Origin: Euperipatoides rowelli
Lineage: Eukaryota > Onychophora > Udeonychophora > Euonychophora > Peripatopsidae
Strand: one strand, 5' to 3'
Assembly: GCA_003024985.2 (NCBI GenBank)
Contig: PXIH01S0008869.1
DNA length: 17,203 nt
Shown here: in pieces, positions 8,041 through 16,257 of the stretch
Layout: each line of letters starts with the position of its first letter
How positions within the stretch are numbered: position 1 is the first letter of the stretch
Translations under genes and position numbers: made by a program
The notes under the pieces: model-generated
Told to the model about the DNA's origin: nothing
The model's input: the letters and a program-made list of their open reading frames with translations, nothing else
The model's database searches: none

Positions 8041-8880
8041 TTCTTTGATTGGTTGTATAATAGTGACAAGGTGAGGTATATATATCTTTCACTAAAGTGT
8101 GTCTTTCCAAACCAGCTTCTCATCTTTCCTGGTGATTTAGCTATTCTAGCAGTTGTTAAATCTTTTATTTTTCTTCTGTATCTGCTTTCATTCCATCTCT
8201 TGAGAAAATGTGTACATAAAATTTTAGATTTCCCTTGTTGAATAGGTATTTCTGTTTGTCCTTCTTCTTTCAGCTTAGAATTTTGAAAATTGTCTTGTCA
8301 TGTTCTGCTTTGTTGATTCTATAAATGAGTATGTCATCACTAATATTAATGGTGTTTGCTACATTACTGATTATATTATCTTGTTAGTTTTTTTCTGAAA
8401 TACTTTGGCTGCTGCATTGATGCCAAATGAAAGTCTTTTGTATCCTTACAATCTTTTATGAGTAGCAAAGGTTGTATATATCTTTATTCAGGGCTTAATT
8501 CAAATTGATGGTATCCCTTGTTTAGACCAACTATGTGAAGTGGGCTGCATTGTTTAGTTTTACAATCAAGTCATCAATAGTTAATGTTACATGTTGTTCA
8601 TGTTCAATTGCTTTATTTGCCTCTCTCTCATGTCAACACATTGTTAATTGTTCTTATTTCCTTTTTTGATTAAACTACTATGGGTGACACCTAAGTTGTA
8701 GGGTTGTTGTTTAGATATTTCATCTATTATGTCATCAGTAGTAGTTTAGTTAGTTTTTTTTTTTCCCCACAGATCTTCTCATGTGAAACTGTATTCTCCT
8801 AAATTTTTCAGATCGGATGGTACGTCTGAATTTATGTGTAGGCCTAAGTGTATGCTGCTTGTTTTGTGTTTTCTAATGCT
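8041..8880 (-). pseudogene. pol: Ty3/gypsy-type reverse transcriptase fossil
   Basis: Read on the minus strand in shifting frames, the familiar order of a gypsy polyprotein appears. RKHKTSSIHL and HINSDV (about 8840-8875) are followed by FRRIQFHMRR (about 8775-8805), a TTWVSPIVV-like block, and CVDMRE with NKAIEHEQHVTLTIDDLI (8640-8560). Then come GYKRLSFGINAAAKVFQ (8445-8395), SDDILIY (8341-8321) carrying the two catalytic aspartates, FSRDGMKADTEE (about 8205-8170) and MRSWFGKTHFSERYI (8123-8075). Numerous stops and shifts, including a 2-bp insertion at MRE, rule out function. The pattern fits gypsy elements widespread in invertebrates. RNase H, integrase and LTRs were not found; upstream sequence to about 9190 may belong to the element but is unrecognisable. 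Confidence 0.85.
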
Positions 8881-9300
8881 GTGCACTGTTTCTTTGTTAC
8901 ATCCAGGTTTGTCCCTGAAATTTGCTTTTCTAATTATAATTTATTTTAAAATTTATTTTTGTTCATTTGAGATACACATATCTACTGCTATAGGTTTTGC
9001 TAGAATTTAATCAAATTCTTCAGTTTTTTTGTTTAGGAGGAACTGTTACCTCTTTGACTGAATTTATAACTATTTCTGATGTGTCCTCATATTCTACAGC
9101 TTTTCCATTGGCAACTTGTTCAATGACATTGTCTATTATTAAAATTGAAAAATTGATTCAGCAGTTTAACGATCTCCGTTTCATCTAATTTTTTATCTTT
9201 AAAACTATATTTCTTTTGCATGTTGTCTTTTTCATTCTATGCTGTCTCTATTTCTTCATTATGGAATGGAAAGAACCACTTTTTTTTTTCAATGTATATT
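8881..9300. other. Unassigned sequence upstream of the gypsy fossil
   Basis: Minus-strand frames here contain short open stretches that could be eroded protease or gag sequence, but no diagnostic motif is visible. The plus-strand frames over this region are shadows. Confidence 0.35.
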
Positions 9301-9487
9301 TTTGCTAATTGATTCCGTATGGGGGTGGAGGGTAAGAGGGGGCAGTTCCCCTCTCCTGAAAAAAAAATGGAACTTCACCCAAAAACATGAAAAAGCGTGA
9401 TGCTGAGATATCATTGAATAGTATGGAATTAAGAACATAGAGGAAGAGGGAGAAACTTGGTGTAAAAATGGAAAAAGCTCTCTAGAA

Positions 9488-9720
9488 AAATATGTTTGCA
9501 CCCCCATCCTTTGAAGTTTGTTTTTGCCCCCACCTTGAATTTTGTGCTGTGGATACTCTTAACATAACATTATTATTTTGTAAAAGTATCTTGTCCGATA
9601 AAAAAAATTGTTTGCCCCACCCTGAAGTTTATACTTTTCCCCTCCACCCTTCATCCACCCTGAATTTTGTTCTGTGGACACTCTTTACCTAGCATTATTA
9701 TTTTGTACAGGTAGCTTGGC
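9488..9720. repeat. CACCC-rich repeat with two 63-bp units
   Basis: The units 9531-9593 and 9656-9718 align without gaps at 54 of 63 positions (CACCYTGAATTTTG, CTGTGGAYACTCTT, then CATTATTATTTTGTA). They are offset by 125 bp. A related fragment lies at 2447-2515 and a weaker one at about 1966-2000, so this is a dispersed family with internal repetition. It is non-coding. Confidence 0.7.
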
Positions 9721-9780
9721 TGCGCATATATTGTAGCTTGCCTCTGACCATGGTCAAAATGATTGTCAATGAGAAAAAGG

Positions 9781-10020
9781 GGTCAGATTCTGTTATCTTC
9801 CCACCAACATAATTAACGTTTGGAGTCGTGTGGCAACTAAAATGTAATAGCTGTGGAATTAGTATTTTTCTCGCCTATTTTAGTAGGCTATATTTTCTTT
9901 ACTGTCCTAACCTTACCATATAATCCTGAACCCTAGGATAATCTAAAGGTGAGCGCCGATCTAGATAATTTCAGCTTAACTACCTTCAGCCATATTGGTG
10001 GGCAGATAACGGAATCTGAC
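9781..10020. mobile_element. Family M MITE, copy 2 (complete, with 8-bp target duplication)
   Basis: This 240-bp element is collinear with the copy at 2118-2360 and about equally long. Its terminal inverted repeats are GGTCAGATTCTGTTATCTTC... and ...GCAGATAACGGAATCTGAC. It is flanked by identical GAAAAAGG octamers at 9773-9780 and 10021-10028. Interior matches to copy 1 include CTGAACCCTAGGATAATCTA and GCCGATCTAGATAATTTCAG-like blocks. An ORF running through it is an artefact. Confidence 0.9.
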
Positions 10021-10028
10021 GAAAAAGG

Positions 10029-10500
10029 TCTAGAATCAAAGCAAACTTCATATTTTCTCTTTTTGTTTCTCTCACTTTCTGTCAATCAGTTTTGGGTACT
10101 GTTAACGGTTAACCTTTTTAACATCCCTTATCTATTTTTTTTAAATTTCCTTCTTAAAACAGTAAAAGTATAACTTCAATATTGATTCTTTTTTTTTTTA
10201 AAAAAAAAAAATGGTACATTTAGAAGTCAAAAAATAATCTTTTTTTTTTTTTAATGTTATTAATATGATAAATTGTTTTGTTTAAAAGTCTATACACAAT
10301 TCAGGAAATTGATTACTGTTAAATGTTTTCAGCTAGTAAACTTTGTTTTCATTCTGTTTCAGAACAGTTTTTTAAAACTATTATCTTAAAATGAATTTAA
10401 TTGTTTAAAATAATTGCTCTAAAGTTGTGGTCTACTAGATAATCTTGCTTTCATAGCAACCGTTAATTGTTTTTTTTATTCCTTTATTTTCCCCTTCTTT
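10029..10500. other. AT-rich DNA with long homopolymers
   Basis: T- and A-runs occur at about 10189-10211 and 10239-10253. No gene is recognised. Confidence 0.5.
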
Positions 10501-10504
10501 TTAG

Positions 10505-10550
10505 TGAAGAAAGCAAAGCTCAATATGTTTTTAGAAAACCTTGTAAATAA
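10505..10550 (+). other. Weak candidate terminal exon (unrecognised)
   Basis: A strong acceptor-like tract (TTTATTTTCCCCTTCTTTTTAG ends at 10504 and is described here only by its ends and pyrimidine richness) precedes one nucleotide and a 14-codon open stretch, EESKAQYVFRKPCK, closed by TAA at 10548. AT-rich unique sequence with an AATAAA near 10713 follows. No homologue is recognised, and such short signals arise often by chance. Confidence 0.2.
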
Positions 10551-10930
10551 TTGAAATGTAGTAAAGACATAAATTCTTTCCTCCAGAGAAATGGAGAGTT
10601 AGTTTTATTAGTATGTCCACTCTTTCAAGGTCATTCCCAAGGTTTTATTTAAGATTGCTTTCTAAGGAAAAATGGCATTTAAAGTCTAAACAACTCTTCA
10701 AAATATACTGTAATAAAATTGAACAAGTTTAAAAACTGCTATTAAATTTTATGTGTTTTTTTTTAAAAAACATGAAATTTACTATAAATAATCTAATCAT
10801 GTTTGTTATTATTGACTTTAGATTTTAAAAAGATATGAAGTTCAGAAAATTTATTGTTTCCATAGAGTTGTAAGAAAAAAAAAATAGTATAATACTGTAT
10901 ATTTTTTAAAACTACGTTCTAAACAGGATT
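10551..10930. other. AT-rich unique sequence, no feature recognised
   Basis: No repeat seen elsewhere in the window. It could be the untranslated tail of the weak exon candidate just upstream, but nothing proves it. Confidence 0.4.
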
Positions 10931-10940
10931 ATCTAAAAAC

Positions 10941-11073
10941 GGACGACAATAATTCCCTTTTACCGCATTTTTAGCATCTGCGCATTATTTTTTATTCAAC
11001 AAAAGCAATGGTCAGAAACAATGAGCTAGAAAAAAATATCTGGACTTCCAATGACTCCTATCGAAGCGTTAGG
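10941..11073. mobile_element. Family A MITE, left half (split by the LINE)
   Basis: GGACGACAATAATTCCC followed by TTTTACCGCATTTTTAGCAT and CTGCGCAT matches the left ends of the copies at 510 and 16965. The opening GACGACAATAA is the inverted complement of the right end of the copy finishing at 15430 (TTATTGTCGCC). The right half reappears at 14581-14722, on the far side of the LINE. Confidence 0.55.
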
Positions 11074-11694
11074 CAAAGTAAGCCACCGAGTGGCCATCTT
11101 GCTTGAGGTAAGAAGCGTATTATTATTATTATTATTAACTTGAAAGGAGTATAGGTTAAGACCTTTTACTCCAAAGATAGATTATTAAAGATGTAATTCA
11201 AAGGGAGGTAATAATCCAGCATATTCTTGAATTCACCAAGGCCATGTTTCTCTACTAGTTCTGCTGGTAGGTCGTTCCAAAATATATGGAACATGCCATT
11301 CTTGAAGTAGTTCTATGCATAATTTTCAATTTGAATCTATGGCCTCTCAGGGTGGTATAATCAGCCTTTACAAATCAACCATCTACAAAGTAAGCCACCG
11401 AGTGGCCATCTTGCTTGAGGTAAGAAGCGTATTATTATTATTATTAACTTGAAAGGATTACAGGTTAAGACTTTTTACTCCAAAGATAGATTATTAAAGA
11501 TGTAATTCAAAGGGAGGTAATAATCCAGCATATTCTTGAATTCGCCAAGGCCACGTTTCTCTACTAGTTCTGCTGGTAGGTCGTTCCAAAATTTATGGAA
11601 CAAGCCATTCTTGAAGTAGTTCTATGCATAATTTTCAATTTGAATCTATGGCCTCTCAGGGTGGTATAATCAGCCTTTACAAATCAACCATCTA
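11074..11694 (-). repeat. Tandem duplication of the LINE 3' end with 43-bp flank
   Basis: Unit I (11074-11385, 312 bp) and unit II (11386-11694, 309 bp) differ by about seven substitutions and one ATT triplet, roughly 98% identity. Each unit consists, in LINE sense, of the last 250 or so bases of the LINE coding region and 3' end, a (TAA)n tail, and a 43-bp segment (CGCTTCTTACCTCAAGC... to ...GGCTTACTTTG). The 43-bp segment contains a GCCAC-CGA-GTGGC hairpin. Unit I is either a 5'-truncated second insertion with a long target duplication or a segmental duplication. Confidence 0.9.
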
Positions 11695-13391
11695 CATTAT
11701 CCCTCAGAACTTTGTTTTTATACATATGAATCACGTCTCCATGTAAAATGCATTGGGAAGGGGTTAATAAGGGCAGCACCAACCCTCGCCTAATAGTGTA
11801 AGTTAAATCCCAACATTTATATAGTATTTTGTTAGTCGTCTGAAGCAGCGTTCTAATTTGTTGTATAAGTATATTATTGCATGTTGAACAGTAGTTTATA
11901 AATGGTTGTAGATAAGTGGGATAAATCAATTTAAAAAGTTCTATTGTTATTGCAAATTGTGTTTGAAATTGTTTAATTATGTGATCAATATGGTAGGCGA
12001 AGGATAGGCGACTGTTCATATTACACCCAAATCCCTATATATATCAACAGATTCAATCATATGCTGATCAATAAAGTAATAGTAATTAGTAGTGGTGGTG
12101 CCAACATGTAATACTTTTGTTTTAGTTTTATTTATTTCCAAACCGTTAAGACAACACCAATAAGATAGAGCGTGTATATCATTTTGAAGTATATGAACAT
12201 CAGCAATGTTGCCTATATTTTTTTTGCATTTTGATATCGTCCACATAGAGCAATAATTGAGACCCCATAAGGGGAGGTAGATCTGACATCAAAATGTTAA
12301 AAAGGGTCACGGAAGTCACTGCTCCCTGCGGAAGACCTCTATTTAATGAGTAACTATCTGAGACTTTTCCATTCACCAAAGTGAATATCTTCCTGATCTG
12401 TAAAATGTTGCCCAGCTAATGAATAATGTAAACATCAAAATTAAGCAAATACATTTTTTTAAAAAGTATGGCATGTTCAACCTTGTCAAAGGCGGCTGCT
12501 AAATCGACATAAATTATGTCGGTTTGTTGATGGTTTTCGAAATTGTGAAATATATAATCAGTTGAATGGCAATATTTGTCTTTCCTAAAACCATGTAATT
12601 CCTTGGTGAGTATATTTGTCCAAAGTCAATGTGTTCATTAATATGTATCAATAACAGTTTTTCTAGTATTTTAGACAAGTGGGAATAATAGAAATAGGAC
12701 GGTAGGACCTAATATCACTCCGGTTTCCTCCCTTATATTTTGGATATACAATAGCCAAGAACCATTCATTAGGTATGAGACCATTCGCTAGAGATATATT
12801 CGCCAATTTATAAATAAGAGCAGTAAAAAATGGAGAACAGCGTTTGATAAAATAATTATTTACATTATCCAGACCAGAAGAAAAAGAATCCTTAATTGTT
12901 GATAAAATTTAATTTATAGTAGATTTATTAGTCGTAGGACTAGAAATCGAAATTGGGAATTGTGTAAGATCAATGTTGTTGTTTGATATAAATCGAGTGA
13001 AGTATTGGGAAAAAATATTTGCTATATTAACAGAGTTGTAATAATTTTTATTTTCAAAAGTAATAAGATTAATTTGTGTGTTATCTTTTTTCTTTCCCTA
13101 CCTTGATAGGAATATAAGATGTTTTTATTTTTCCTTGATCTCATTACCAGGTCTATTTCCTTAGTAAATTGCTCAACTTATGTCTTATAATTTTATAAGA
13201 GTTATAGTCATTAATTGCTTTAATACGTTTATATATAGAAAAAAGTCTGGATTTATCCCTTATCAGCAAATGTGCTTCTGAAGTTAGCCATCATTTACAA
13301 TCAGATCCAACTCCACCCCTTCCACCAAAATTGCAATAATGAATGGTTTTTGTAGGAATACATTCAGTAATAACTTTATTAATTTTAGAGA
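11475..13391 (-). pseudogene. LINE ORF2, reverse transcriptase and C-terminal domain (broken)
   Basis: The finger region shows SSGLDNVNNYFIKRC, then LIPNEWFLAIVYPKYKGGN and SYRPISII (about 12780-12692). Motif A reads YVDLAAAFDKVEHA (about 12511-12470). The same frame runs through GLPQGAVTSVTLFNILMSDL to LLYVDDI, with the catalytic YVDD at 12247-12236, interrupted only by a TAG at 12418-12416. A frameshift at an A-run follows; then come HALSYWCCLNGLEINKTKTK and VLHVG (to 12130), LGVI (12016) and SRLSFAYHIDHIIKQ. The C-terminal domain ends with FHKFWNDLPAEL...LGEFKNMLDYYL and a TAA at 11477-11475. The active-site aspartates are retained, but breaks elsewhere abolish the protein. Confidence 0.9.
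12016..12246 (-). pseudogene. LINE reverse transcriptase fragment, thumb-side open stretch
   Basis: This is the longest intact piece just after the YVDD box. It contains LQNDIHALSYWCCLNGLEIN followed by KTKTKVLHVG, the usual helix and K-T-K signature after motif C, and ends in RDLGVI, where the next domain (LGVxxDxxLSF) begins in another frame. The start methionine is not biological. It is part of the larger broken ORF2. Confidence 0.85.
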
Positions 13392-14259
13392 TCACCAAAG
13401 AGTAATACCCTGAAAATTGCTGCCTTCCTCAAATAAGCTTTGTAAGTCTAGCATGTCTAAAGCTGAGTTTATCAATTCAAAATCAGCATTTTTAAAATTA
13501 ATATAAGTTTTAGAAGTTTTGAGTCTGCCCTCTTTTTGTATAGAGTCAAAATAAATCACTAAGTGGTCACCTTGACCCAATGGCGGATGATGGTATAAGT
13601 TAAATATAGACTCAGGTTTTGAGGTAAATATTAAATCTAGAGTTGATGCACTCTGTTCTCTATATCCTGTATTGAATTGTACATGTTGGAATAGCAAATT
13701 TTTCATAATTATATCAAAAAAGACCTACCAAATGAGTCTATAGGGTAGGGACAGGTGTTTAGGGTCCAGTCTATTTGTGGGACGTTAAAGTCTCACATCA
13801 TATATAGATCACAGTAGTGGGCTCTGTTTCTATCAAAATAAGAGATTCCCTCAGCAATAGCCTCAATCACTAGCCTATCTTGAGATTTAAGATTGTTGGG
13901 GGGATGGTAAATTATACCTAATATAAAGTGAGAATTTTGATATTCCAATTCAAACAGCATGTTTCGGCCAGTGTATTATCTAGAACAATATCTTTAATTT
14001 TAAGATCTCTATTTACAGATATCACTATCCCACCTCCCATTTTCTGAAGTCTGTCCCTTCTCATCAGCCTATAGCCCTCAATTTCAATTTCCTTGTTAAG
14101 AGTGTTTTGTGAGACCCAAGTCTCCACCATTGCAAATATAGAGATATCTTCTCCAGATAAAAAAGTTTTGACCTCCAGAAACTTATTTTTAAAAGAGTTT
14201 ATATTAGTAAATGCTATTTTCAAATATTGCAATGTGGTGGGAGTTGGAGGGGTTGGTTG
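13392..14259 (-). pseudogene. LINE ORF2, APE-type endonuclease domain (broken)
   Basis: The domain begins with LKIAFTNINSFKNKFLEVKT (from about 14226; no ATG precedes it) and carries the catalytic glutamate in FAMVETWVSQ and the block GGGIVISVNRDLKI (to 13918). After a frameshift come IIYHPPNN and CDLYMM-stop-DFNVPQIDW. The normal glycine of the GDFN motif is replaced by a TGA at 13795-13793. A further shift leads to the open stretch 13706-13392 with STLDLIFT and the histidine motif GQGDHLVIYF. The motif order and spacing match the exonuclease-endonuclease-phosphatase fold of LINEs. The domain is inactive in this copy. Confidence 0.92.
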
Positions 14260-14262
14260 CTA

Positions 14263-14580
14263 TTGTTTTTGAGAAGGAACAATCATATTTCTAGTAAGAT
14301 TAGTTTCTCGTTCCTCAATTGGTATGATCCTACCACAAAATACTTTTAATTTTTCACCATTTTTTTGTTTTTCCCTAAGCTCTATCCTCAATTTATATTC
14401 ATTTTCTCTTTTAAGTTTGTTTTTATCTAAAGAGAAGTGTAAATTATTTATTATTTTGTTGGGAAATTTAGTTAATAATGCATATTTTTTATAAAATCAC
14501 TTATTTTCTAAGGTTAGAAAAGCGACCTCAACTAGGCTGGATTTTTCATTTGTGTAAATTCGTTTTGCAAAATGAAATAT
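14263..14580 (-). pseudogene. LINE ORF1 C-terminal RRM-like remnant
   Basis: One frame from 14580 reads FAKRIYTNEKSSLVEVAFLT, a TGA at 14499-14497, then KYALLTKFPNKI and KLKRENEYKLRIELREKQKN and GEKLKVFCGRI. The K-R-x-Y...LVEVAF...ELREKQKNGEKL...GRI pattern is that of RNA-binding ORF1 proteins of LINEs, which end in an RRM-like fold and a basic helix. It runs in the same frame as the endonuclease and is parted from it only by a TAG at 14262-14260. The N-terminal half is absent; upstream of 14581 the sequence becomes family A MITE. Confidence 0.65.
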
Positions 14581-14722
14581 TTAAAATATTTATAAAACAA
14601 TTATTGCAACTTATAAGGTTGGGGCATAATGAATTTCACACATAGTTGGAATTAGGGTCAGAGTAAGGGTAAGGTTTGATGAAATGAATGTTAAAACTAT
14701 CAAAAATGGGTTATTGTACGTT
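14581..14722. mobile_element. Family A MITE, right half (split by the LINE)
   Basis: AAAACAATTATTGCAAC, GGTTGGGGCATAATGAATTT and AATTAGGGTCAGAGTAAGGG correspond to the middle and right parts of the copies at 15235 and 16965. It ends in AATGGGTTATTGTACG, which is roughly the inverted complement of the left end at 10941. With the left half it would make an element of about 270 bp. Confidence 0.55.
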
Positions 14723-15078
14723 TACATTATCTTAGTGCTGGGGTATAGTGATTTCAATAATCAGACAAATATACATTTTTTATTTATTTCAACACGGTGT
14801 CTATATTACAATTTACACAGAATTACGATCTAAATTTTGGTATAGCCTAATCAAAAAAAAAAAAAAACAATAATACCTGCAATTAAAATTATCTCGTTTC
14901 TAAAATTAAACAAATAACTCGGATAAGTTAAATTATAATATTTGTTTCTTCAACATTTTATTATAAATATGTAGCCTACCATAAATTTTAATATTTTAAA
15001 AATAATTTGGAGCTAGGGTTAGTCGTGTGGTTTTAAGTTTACTATCTCATTGAAATATTTTATAATACGAGACGTCAA
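14723..15078. other. AT-rich DNA with a stray telomere-like fragment
   Basis: GGAGCTAGGGTTAGTCGTG at about 15009 resembles the family A core. The rest, including a poly(A) run near 14852, shows nothing else. Confidence 0.45.
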
Positions 15079-15204
15079 TTACTGATGATAATTAATAGAT
15101 GCATTCGTAATTTCAAAATATTTAATTGTTATTGTTAATTTTATTTTCAATAATTCAATATTTTGAAATTATGAATGCGTCGTCACTAATTATTGGTAGC
15201 CTAA
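15079..15204. repeat. Palindromic (foldback/MITE-like) element
   Basis: The core arms 15101-15127 and 15152-15178 match at 25 of 27 positions (GCATTCGTAATTTCAAAATA against its mirrored copy) with a 24-nt spacer. Weaker symmetry (GATAATTAATAG against CACTAATTATTGG) extends outward by about 20 bp. It lies directly beside a family A copy. Confidence 0.75.
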
Positions 15205-15234
15205 TTTCGTCTGAAATTGGTGACCATCTGGGAG

Positions 15235-15430
15235 GGAAACCGTAAACTGTAATCGTGCCTCAAAATCGTTCAAAAAAGGATTATCCCCCCTCCCCCATAT
15301 CATCATAGGGTTGGGGCAGAGTGAGTTTAATAAATAGTATGAGTTAGGGTTTAGGGTTACTGTAAGGTTAGGACTGTAAATTTAAAACTAATACTGCTAA
15401 CCATATGGGAAATTGGGACTTATTGTCGCC
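15235..15430. mobile_element. Family A MITE, copy 3
   Basis: CTCAAAATCGTTCAAAAAAG, GATTATCCCCCCTCCCCCAT, CATAGGGTTGGGGCAGAGTG and the core GAGTTAGGGTTTAGGGTTAC plus GTAAGGTTAGGACTGTAAAT align with copies 1 and 4. The right end TTATTGTCGCC is the complement of the left end seen at 10941. The left end here has diverged or is missing. Confidence 0.65.
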
Positions 15431-15720
15431 CATTTCTAGGCGCTTGTTACTAAACTTGCTTACTTGCAGCACTATATTTGCAAAAGATTTTTTTGATATT
15501 AAGAAAAGATTTTATGATTCTATTTCATCTTTTTCTTTCTTTTTTTTTTAAATTTAAATAATCTGATTGTTTGCTGACTAGATCTTATATGTAAACCAGT
15601 GATCACTATTCAAAACTATTTGTAAGAGTATACAGAATAACATTTGTAATTAATTTTTTTTTTTTTTTAACAAATTATTGGATAGAAACAGAAATCCGCT
15701 ATTTCTAACTTATAATTATC
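15431..15720. other. AT-rich DNA, no feature recognised
   Basis: Homopolymer-rich, with poly(T) near 15655-15668. It supplies the possible branch point TTCTAAC just before the exon candidate that follows. Confidence 0.4.
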
Positions 15721-15731
15721 TTTCCTTACAG

Positions 15732-15776
15732 TATGAAGATTACATCGCTCAGAGCTATTGTTGTTTTTCAAAATGA
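15732..15776 (+). other. Candidate terminal coding exon (unrecognised)
   Basis: A branch-point-like TTTCTAAC (about 15697-15704) lies about 27 nt before a pyrimidine-rich acceptor (ATCTTTCCTTACAG, ending 15731). From 15732 a 14-codon open stretch reads YEDYIAQSYCCFSK and closes with TGA at 15774. AATAAA signals follow at 15876-15881 and 15907-15912. The splice-site quality is good, but no upstream exon is visible and the peptide matches nothing I know. Chance remains likely. Confidence 0.3.
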
Positions 15777-15779
15777 TAG

Positions 15780-16238
15780 AGCGAAAACTTCTATTAAAGC
15801 AATGTATTTTTGGAAAGAAAAAAAAATCACGAAAGACAAAGGTTTTTAGAAAAACAATATCTTATTAACAAAATCAATAAACCAATTAATATGTATTTGT
15901 ATTTGAAATAAATTTCTCCTTAATTTGAATTAGGATAAAGTTTCTTAAGATAAAAACATTGTTGGCCTAGATTCATCGAGATCATTACACTTTGAAATCT
16001 TTTGTTACTGTCTTCAAGTTGATAGGTATTACAATTTTAATTATTAAGAAAGCAACTTGCAAAATGGTTCATGATTAGTAAGTTATGCAAATAATTAAAA
16101 ATGTCTTGGAATAGCTAAATGTGTGTATTATTATCCTATTTGTTTAAAATAAAATAAATAGATTTATAATGTTTTTAATATTTATAAGTCAAAGCAAGTG
16201 TGTCTCTATTTGTATTTACTATTATACTGCATGGAGTG
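15780..16238. other. AT-rich DNA, no gene recognised
   Basis: It contains the two AATAAA hexamers noted with the exon candidate. Nothing else is seen. Confidence 0.5.
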
Positions 16239-16257
16239 ATATATATATATATATATA
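16239..16257. repeat. (AT)n microsatellite
   Basis: Nine or so perfect AT units followed by ACAGTATAC. Confidence 0.9.

Larger units (their letters stand above)
11386..14580 (-). mobile_element. Degenerate APE-type non-LTR retrotransposon (LINE; CR1/L2/Jockey-like group)
   Basis: Reading on the minus strand gives, in order, an ORF1 RRM-like piece (14580-14263), an apurinic-type endonuclease (14259-13392), a reverse transcriptase (core motifs 12710-12236), the conserved C-terminal domain ending at 11475, a very short 3' tail and (TAA)n at 11446-11429. The 5' part of ORF1 is missing, so the copy is 5'-truncated, at about 3.2 kb against a usual 4-6 kb. Many stops and frameshifts make it inactive. 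It appears to sit inside a family A MITE. The clade cannot be fixed by eye; the YVDD catalytic box and (TAA)n tail are compatible with several APE-type clades. Confidence 0.93.

Noticed and set aside
7666-8241. Two open frames with YLS/ICLS-rich products
   Set aside because: They are translations of the degenerate (TCTA/TCTG)n tract and of the antisense of the gypsy fossil; there is no protein-like composition outside the repeat.
8783-9188. Plus-strand ORFs at 8783-9010 and 8997-9188
   Set aside because: Shadows of the minus-strand gypsy fossil and its unrecognised upstream part.
9289-9692. ORFs at 9289-9507 (minus) and 9492-9692 (plus)
   Set aside because: They lie in the CACCC-rich repeat; the repeated HPxFE/LEFC motifs come from the 63-bp units, not from a protein family.
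9949-10173. Plus-strand ORF across the MITE boundary
   Set aside because: Begins inside family M and runs out into T-rich DNA; chance frame.
11008-11106. Short ATG frame (MVRNNELEKN...) reaching a GAG|GTAAGA donor-like site at 11105-11112
   Set aside because: It crosses family A and the duplicated 43-bp flank, so repeat sequence explains it. The donor is also present in the second unit.
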